From: Dokdonella_A sp044227025
GTDB taxonomy: Bacteria; Pseudomonadota; Gammaproteobacteria; Xanthomonadales; Rhodanobacteraceae
Direction: 5' to 3'
DNA length: 64,000 nucleotides
Assembly: GCF_044227025.1 (NCBI RefSeq)
Contig: NZ_JBGAFX010000005.1
Coordinates: 1-64,000 of the forward strand
Position 1 is the stretch's first letter; each line of letters opens with the position of its first letter. Positions 59,942 through 64,000 of this stretch are shown piece after piece. The notes under the pieces were generated by a model. The model did not search any database, had not been told where the DNA came from, and saw only the letters and a list, made by a program, of their open reading frames with translations. The translations under genes and the position numbers were made by a program.

Positions 59942-61507
59942 ATGATTCCGGCACTGATACGAGTGTTCCTGGCCGGCTGCCTGCTGTCGGCGGCCGGAGC
60001 TGTACGAGCTGAGGATTTCTTCGGCTCCAACCTCGGGGCGATTCCCGACAACAATCCTGCCGGCCGCGACGTGACGTTCGCGGCCGCCGGAATGACGGGG
60101 ACGCTCGTTGACGTGCAACTGTCGATCACGCTTTCGCATACCTTCATTCGCGATCTCGATGTAGTACTCATCTCGCCCGGCGGGGTCGCGCGTCGCACGA
60201 TCTTCTCGCGCGTGGGCTACGGTGCCGCGGGAGGCGGCAACGACCTCGGCGCGACGTATGTCTACAACGATCGCGGCTCGGATTGGTGGGCGGCGGTTGC
60301 GGCGGGAACGCCGGTGGCGGCAGGAACATACCGCGCGAGCACGGCGGGCAGTCCCGCCAGTGCGATCAAGACTGGGGGCTGCACGAGTCCGTTGACGTTC
60401 GCCTTCAATACCTTGCCTGCGGCGCAGATCAACGGGACGTGGAAGCTGCACGTTGCCGACCTGCAGGCGCCCGATGCCGGCGCGATTTCCGCGGCAAACC
60501 TCCGATTGCTCACCACAGCGGATGCGCTGTTCTCCAGCGGCTTCGACGGCATTGTGCGTGGTTCCTGCGTGCATGCGCAGTTCGACTACACCGGCAGCAA
60601 CCGATCGAGTTACGTCGTCGTGCGCAACACCGGCGGCGGGCCGGGTGGCGCGATGACCTGGTTCGTCCGCGACAACGACGGTACGTTGACAGGCCCCGAG
60701 CGCAGCTATCCCCTCGGCCAGGCGTCGGATCTTTTCGTGGGCGGCGATTTCGATGGCGACAACGTGTGGGATCCGGCCAGCTGGCGTGGCGGTACGCCGG
60801 GGCACTACATGGTGCGGCTGTCGAGCCGGCCCGCGAACGCGCCCATGCTCGAACTCGATTTCGGCCAGGCTGGCGACGATCCGCGCAACGCCGGTGACTA
60901 CGACGGCGACGGCAAGGCCGACTTCGCGCTGTACCGCGCCGGTTTGATGTCCGGCGATCCCTCGTTCACCGTGATCAGGCTCAGCAGCAACGGCGCCGAT
61001 CGCATCCTGCCGACCGGGCACAACGGCAACTTCTCGGTCGGCGGCTCGGACATGACCGGCGACGGCAAGGCAGACGTCGCCATGCAGAGCAACGCCGGCG
61101 GCGGCAATGCGAAGTTCGATATCCACGACGGCAACAACGGTGCCATCGTCGATACCTACAACTTCGGCACTCCCACCGACGTGATTGTCGCCGGCAACCA
61201 CAGCGGCTCGGCGCTCGCAGATTCCACGGTGGTTCGCGGCAACGTCGGCAATATCGTGTGGACGACGCGCGAGACTGGCACCGGCACCAGCCTGGCACCG
61301 GTCAACTTCGGTCTGTCGGCAAGCGACTTCCCGTTGTCGAGTGACTTCGATGGGGATGGCTACGACGACTATGCAATCTGGCGCCCGAGCGTAACGCCAG
61401 GCGAAAGCAAGTTCTCGATCCGCCCGAGTGCAACGCCCGGATCGCCATTCGATGTACCGTTCGGCCAGAACGGCGACTATCCGGTTGCCAATACCCGATC
61501 GCATTGA
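59942..61507 (+). CDS. Secreted protein with P/Homo B domain and FG-GAP-like repeats
   Basis: This 521-residue protein has a signal peptide (LAGCLLSAAGAVRA). Residues about 25-190 form a proprotein-convertase P domain (VDVQLSITLSHTFIRDLDVV, LISPGGVARRTIF, NGTWKLHVADLQAPDAGAI). It is followed by ADALFSSGFDG, the tail motif found at the end of other exoproteins here. The rest has FG-GAP-like, calcium-binding turns (DFDGDNVWDPASWRGG, DYDGDGKADFALYRAG, DMTGDGKADVAMQ, DFDGDGYDDYAIWRPS). Cell-surface or secreted; role unknown. Confidence 0.85.
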   Translation: MIPALIRVFLAGCLLSAAGAVRAEDFFGSNLGAIPDNNPAGRDVTFAAAGMTGTLVDVQLSITLSHTFIRDLDVVLISPGGVARRTIFSRVGYGAAGGGNDLGATYVYNDRGSDWWAAVAAGTPVAAGTYRASTAGSPASAIKTGGCTSPLTFAFNTLPAAQINGTWKLHVADLQAPDAGAISAANLRLLTTADALFSSGFDGIVRGSCVHAQFDYTGSNRSSYVVVRNTGGGPGGAMTWFVRDNDGTLTGPERSYPLGQASDLFVGGDFDGDNVWDPASWRGGTPGHYMVRLSSRPANAPMLELDFGQAGDDPRNAGDYDGDGKADFALYRAGLMSGDPSFTVIRLSSNGADRILPTGHNGNFSVGGSDMTGDGKADVAMQSNAGGGNAKFDIHDGNNGAIVDTYNFGTPTDVIVAGNHSGSALADSTVVRGNVGNIVWTTRETGTGTSLAPVNFGLSASDFPLSSDFDGDGYDDYAIWRPSVTPGESKFSIRPSATPGSPFDVPFGQNGDYPVANTRSH

Positions 61508-61566
61508 AGCAGCGCCACATCGGCAGGCGGCCTGACCGCCTGCCGATGCACTGGGGTGATCATCTA

Positions 61567-61998
61567 TCAATCGGCCCTGCGCGCCTCCTGTTCGAATTGG
61601 TTCGCGAGATAGGGATCGCGCCCGCGCTCCGCTTCGAGCAGGCTCGAGGCGAGATAAAGCGGGATGAACAACGGCCCTCAGCGCTCGTACTGGCGTACAT
61701 GCACCTGCTCGTGTGCGCGCACGCGTGCGAGCAGGGCATGGTCGAGGCCGAGGATCACGTGGCCGAACGTGATCGCGCAAAAAGGGAACGCGCGCTGCGG
61801 TCGCGCGAACCAGCGCATGATTCGTCCGTCGGCGACTTCGAGCGTGCCGTCGACATGGCGCACGCTGGCGCCGGCGCCGCAGGCGATTGCGGCGAGCAGC
61901 AGACCGGCGAGCGAATTCGGCGCGGCCCACAGATAGCACCACAGTGGGCGACGCAGGCGTTCGCCGAACCGGTCTGAGCGATGCGCCGGGTCGCTCAT
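61567..61998 (-). pseudogene. Conserved membrane protein gene with TGA in place of a Trp codon
   Basis: From ATG 61998 the product reads LWCYLWAAPNSLAGLLLAAI, AITFGHVILGLDHALLARVR and AHEQVHVRQYER, then TGA at 61678-61680. The same frame continues GPLFIPLYLASSLLEAERGR and DPYLANQFEQEARRAD to a TGA at 61567. Related proteins read QYERWGPFFLPAYL, so the stop replaces Trp. As annotated the protein is 106 residues; intact it would be 143. The HExxHxxQYERWG motif is thus cut. The gene overlaps its neighbour as ATGA. Recent nonsense mutation, readthrough or error. Confidence 0.75.
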
Positions 61999-62642
61999 CG
62001 CGGCGTCGTCTTCTCGTACTCGCCGTCGAACGTGACGTTCATGCCGCCGCAGGCGTAGTTGTCTTCGCTGACCACGAGGCCCGCCTGCGCGAACTTCAGC
62101 GTGAAGCGGCAGGCATCGGCGTCGTAGTGCAGGCGGTCGCCTTCGAGCGCGAAGGTCCCGTCGACTTCGCCGGTATGCACGTTGCCGGTCTCGGCATTGC
62201 CGACCCATAGCGCGTTGCCGCTGACATGCAGGCGGCCGTCCCCGGCGCGCGCGATCGTCAGTTCGGCGCTGTCCTCGCCGGTGCCGATGCGCTCGTAGGT
62301 TCCCGACACATCGCCGGCCGGCGCGTTCGCCGGCGCCTGCAGCGCCGCGAGGCGCTGTGCGTACTCACGCTCCAGGCAGGCGTCGCTGGCGCAGGCGTCG
62401 CGCGTGCGCATCCAGTCGCGCTGTGTTTGGCGGATCGATCCGGCCTGTGCGCTACCGACGGCGCTGCGGTATGCCTGCGCGAGTTGTTCGTCGAGTTGCG
62501 ACAGGCGCGTGTTCGCGCAGACCGCGTGTTCGATCCGCGTCGTCGCCTTGCCGCAATCGAAACTCGCCGCCGTTGCGGTGCCCGTGGCAAGGGACAGTGC
62601 GACCGCAGCCGCTTTGCGCATCGGCGGCGATAGGCCGCTCAT
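61995..62642 (-). CDS. Exported LprI/DUF1311-family protein
   Basis: A 215-residue protein with a signal peptide (AAAVALSLATGTATA) and a DUF1311/LprI domain: SFDCGKATTRIEHAVCANTR, LSQLDEQLAQAYRSAV, QRDWMRTRDACASDACLERE. The Cys pattern is that of lysozyme-inhibitor-type LprI proteins. A C-terminal beta-rich region (about 110-215) carries two further Cys. Start 62642 overlaps the yebC-type stop; ATG 62621 is an alternative. Confidence 0.88.
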   Translation of the reverse strand: MSGLSPPMRKAAAVALSLATGTATAASFDCGKATTRIEHAVCANTRLSQLDEQLAQAYRSAVGSAQAGSIRQTQRDWMRTRDACASDACLEREYAQRLAALQAPANAPAGDVSGTYERIGTGEDSAELTIARAGDGRLHVSGNALWVGNAETGNVHTGEVDGTFALEGDRLHYDADACRFTLKFAQAGLVVSEDNYACGGMNVTFDGEYEKTTPR

Positions 62643-63358
62643 GCGTCGGACAACGCAGCGTTGTGGTAGACCTCCTGCACGTCGTCCAGCTCGTCGAGCC
62701 AGTCGAGCAGGTCGCGCAACGTCTCTTCGGTCTCGCCGCTGACCTCGACGCGGTTTTCGGGCCGCATGACGATGTCGGCTTCAAGCGGTGCGAGGCCAGC
62801 GCCCATGAGCGCCTTCTTGACATCCTCGAAGCTGTCCGGTGCACACAGGACCGTGCTGCGCCCGCCATCCGACACGACATCGTCGGCGCCGGCGTCGAGC
62901 GCCATCTCCAGCAGCTTGTCCTCGCTGCCGGCGGCGCTGGTGTCGAAGACGAGCTCGCCGAGGCGCTTGAACTGGAACGCGACCGAGCCGGAGGTGCCGA
63001 GATTGCCGCCATGCTTGGACAGCGCGTGGCGCACGTCGGCGACGGTGCGCACCGGGTTGTCGGTCATCGCGTCGATGATCAGCGCTACCCCGGACGGGCC
63101 ATAGCCCTCGTAGCGCAGTTCCTGCATGTCGTCGGCGCCGTCCGCGCCGGAGCCGCGCCTGACCGCGCGCTCGATCGTGTCCTTGGTCATGTTCGCCGAC
63201 AGCGCCTTGTCCATCGCGACGCGCAGGCGCGCGTTGCCGGCAGGGTCGGCGCCGTTGCGCGCGGCGATCGTGATCTCGCGGATCAGCTTGGTGAAGATCT
63301 TGCCGCGACGTGCGTCCTCGGCGTTCTTGCGGTTCTCGATGCTCGGGCCTCTGCCCAT
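62639..63358 (-). CDS. YebC/PmpR-family transcriptional/translational regulator
   Basis: This 239-residue protein shows family motifs RGPSIENRKNAEDARRGKIF, TKLIREITIAARNG, DTIERAVRRGSG, YEGYGPSGVALIIDAMTDN and KHGGNLGTSGSVAFQF. YebC-type proteins bind DNA or aid ribosomes at proline stretches. Here MGRGPS replaces the usual MAGHSKWAN, which marks the second (YeeN/PmpR-like) subgroup. It is the first gene of a leftward three-gene overlap. Confidence 0.93.
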   Translation of the reverse strand: MGRGPSIENRKNAEDARRGKIFTKLIREITIAARNGADPAGNARLRVAMDKALSANMTKDTIERAVRRGSGADGADDMQELRYEGYGPSGVALIIDAMTDNPVRTVADVRHALSKHGGNLGTSGSVAFQFKRLGELVFDTSAAGSEDKLLEMALDAGADDVVSDGGRSTVLCAPDSFEDVKKALMGAGLAPLEADIVMRPENRVEVSGETEETLRDLLDWLDELDDVQEVYHNAALSDA

Positions 63359-63421
63359 GGGGAAATTCCTGGATCTGTTGGCGCAGCCGGCCGACGGCCG
63401 GGCGGAGCGCCATTTTACACG

Positions 63422-63503
63422 GCCCTTCGACTCCGGCCCTGCGGGCCTGCGCGCAGGACGCCACCCTTCGGCTACGGCGTGGCCTGCGATCAGGGCGAAC
63501 CGG
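63422..63503. repeat. Dispersed intergenic repeat copy
   Basis: CCCTTCGACTCCGGCCCTGC, a GCGCGCAGG segment and ATCAGGGCGAACC mark a longer, insert-containing relative of the element at 46277-46317, in the opposite orientation. Confidence 0.7.
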
Positions 63504-63530
63504 GAAGCAGGAAGTCCGTTCGGGTTGAAC

Positions 63531-64000
63531 TCACGGCGTGCACGCCGCCGGCGCGGCGCCGATCCGCGCCAGGTCGAGCGTGCCGCTCTTGCCGGCATTG
63601 CTGCCACTGGTGAAGTGATAGCTCAGCGTCGCGGTCGAGCAGTCCTGCAGGGTGATCGAGGCGGTGCCGACCTGCGCAGTCGTGGTCGTCGCGGCATGAT
63701 CGAACACGCCACCGTTGCTTGCGTAGATACCGAAATTGCCCGCCTGCGTCGCGCCGCTCGGCAGCGGGGCCTGCAGCGTGTACCAGCGTTGCTGGGTTTC
63801 GTCGCTGCCGGCGGCGGCGGTTGCGGTGTAGGTGTACCAGGCCGCGAACAGCACGTGCTGGATCGGATCGACGTCGACGACGAGACCTTGGCCATCGTTG
63901 CCCGGGTCGGCCCAGATGCCGCTCAGGCGGTAGCTTGCATTGGTCGTCGGCGTGCCACCCGCCTGCGAGCATTCGATGTTCGCGAGCAAGCGCGTCAGCG
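63531..64000 (-). CDS. Exoprotein C-terminal domain (5' part beyond the right edge)
   Basis: A frame open to the window edge gives the last 156 or so residues. It contains SYRLSGIWADPGNDGQGLVV, DVDPIQHVLFAAWYTYTA and ETQQRWYTLQAPLPSG, a domain repeated in many secreted proteins of this order, then LQDCSTATLSYHFTSGSNAG and a final ACTP with a likely disulfide. The start lies outside the window. Function unknown. Confidence 0.75.
   Translation of the reverse strand, partial: LTRLLANIECSQAGGTPTTNASYRLSGIWADPGNDGQGLVVDVDPIQHVLFAAWYTYTATAAAGSDETQQRWYTLQAPLPSGATQAGNFGIYASNGGVFDHAATTTTAQVGTASITLQDCSTATLSYHFTSGSNAGKSGTLDLARIGAAPAACTP

Noticed and set aside
61678..61680. Selenocysteine at the in-frame TGA
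   Set aside because: The family has Trp there, not Cys, and no bacterial SECIS-like hairpin is evident directly after it.

Overview
The window is GC-rich gammaproteobacterial DNA. Housekeeping neighbourhoods (yggX-mutY, ftsY/rsmD, coaD-ferredoxin, three-subunit pnt, pgi-pgm, sufT), XNI/YdjA-type proteins, a sedolisin with PKD and PPC domains, and secreted proteins carrying an '[LI]FxxGF[ED]' tail all suggest the order Lysobacterales (Xanthomonadales), perhaps a Dokdonella/Rhodanobacter-like genome. This placement is inference from gene content; no rRNA gene is present.

Bases 1 to about 13,499 are the right part of an integrated mobile element. Its right boundary is a duplicated 3' half of a tRNA-Phe gene (13,455-13,499). 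A tyrosine integrase (13,270 to 11,651) sits just inside, so the intact tRNA-Phe and the left end should lie left of the window. A leftward operon runs from a MOBQ (MobA/MobL) relaxase through a small HTH-like protein into a tyrosine recombinase resembling GmtY and the start of a GmtZ-like protein cut by the window edge. A candidate oriT lies upstream of the relaxase. Cargo includes a DUF1508 protein, a RadC-like JAB protein, an HNH endonuclease, a BamE-like lipoprotein, a kelch-repeat exoprotein with a divergent XRE regulator, and a 385-residue protein with a possible PD-(D/E)xK nuclease core.

Bases 13,500-14,258 form an unusual non-coding, repeat-laden stretch with a 21-bp tandem array. Ordinary chromosome follows: yggX-mutY-AsmA-like-ftsY leftward, then rsmD, coaD, a lipoprotein, ferredoxin, ggt, an MBL hydrolase, a TMEM43 protein, MAPEG, Nudix, a beta-propeller protein, an XNI-like nuclease with a YdjA-like nitroreductase, and the transhydrogenase genes. 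The transhydrogenase locus is split by about 1 kb holding a secreted protein and a decayed gene tail.

From 31 to 43 kb come a 1088-residue lipoprotein, the pgi-pgm operon, a DsbA/FrnE protein, a GNAT/pyridoxamine-oxidase-like pair divergent from a MocR-type regulator, and sufT. From 43 to 64 kb come the sedolisin, a short asparaginase-domain protein, an AidB-like acyl-CoA dehydrogenase, an orphan Pycsar-effector-like membrane protein, a 1384-residue membrane protein overlapping prmC, a beta-helix exoprotein frameshifted in a G7 tract, a YbaY-like lipoprotein, thpR, OsmC, rluF, a RidA lipoprotein, a P-domain/FG-GAP exoprotein, a gene interrupted by TGA at a conserved Trp codon, an LprI-like protein, a YebC-family regulator and a partial exoprotein gene. 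Dispersed intergenic hairpin repeats occur throughout the chromosomal part.
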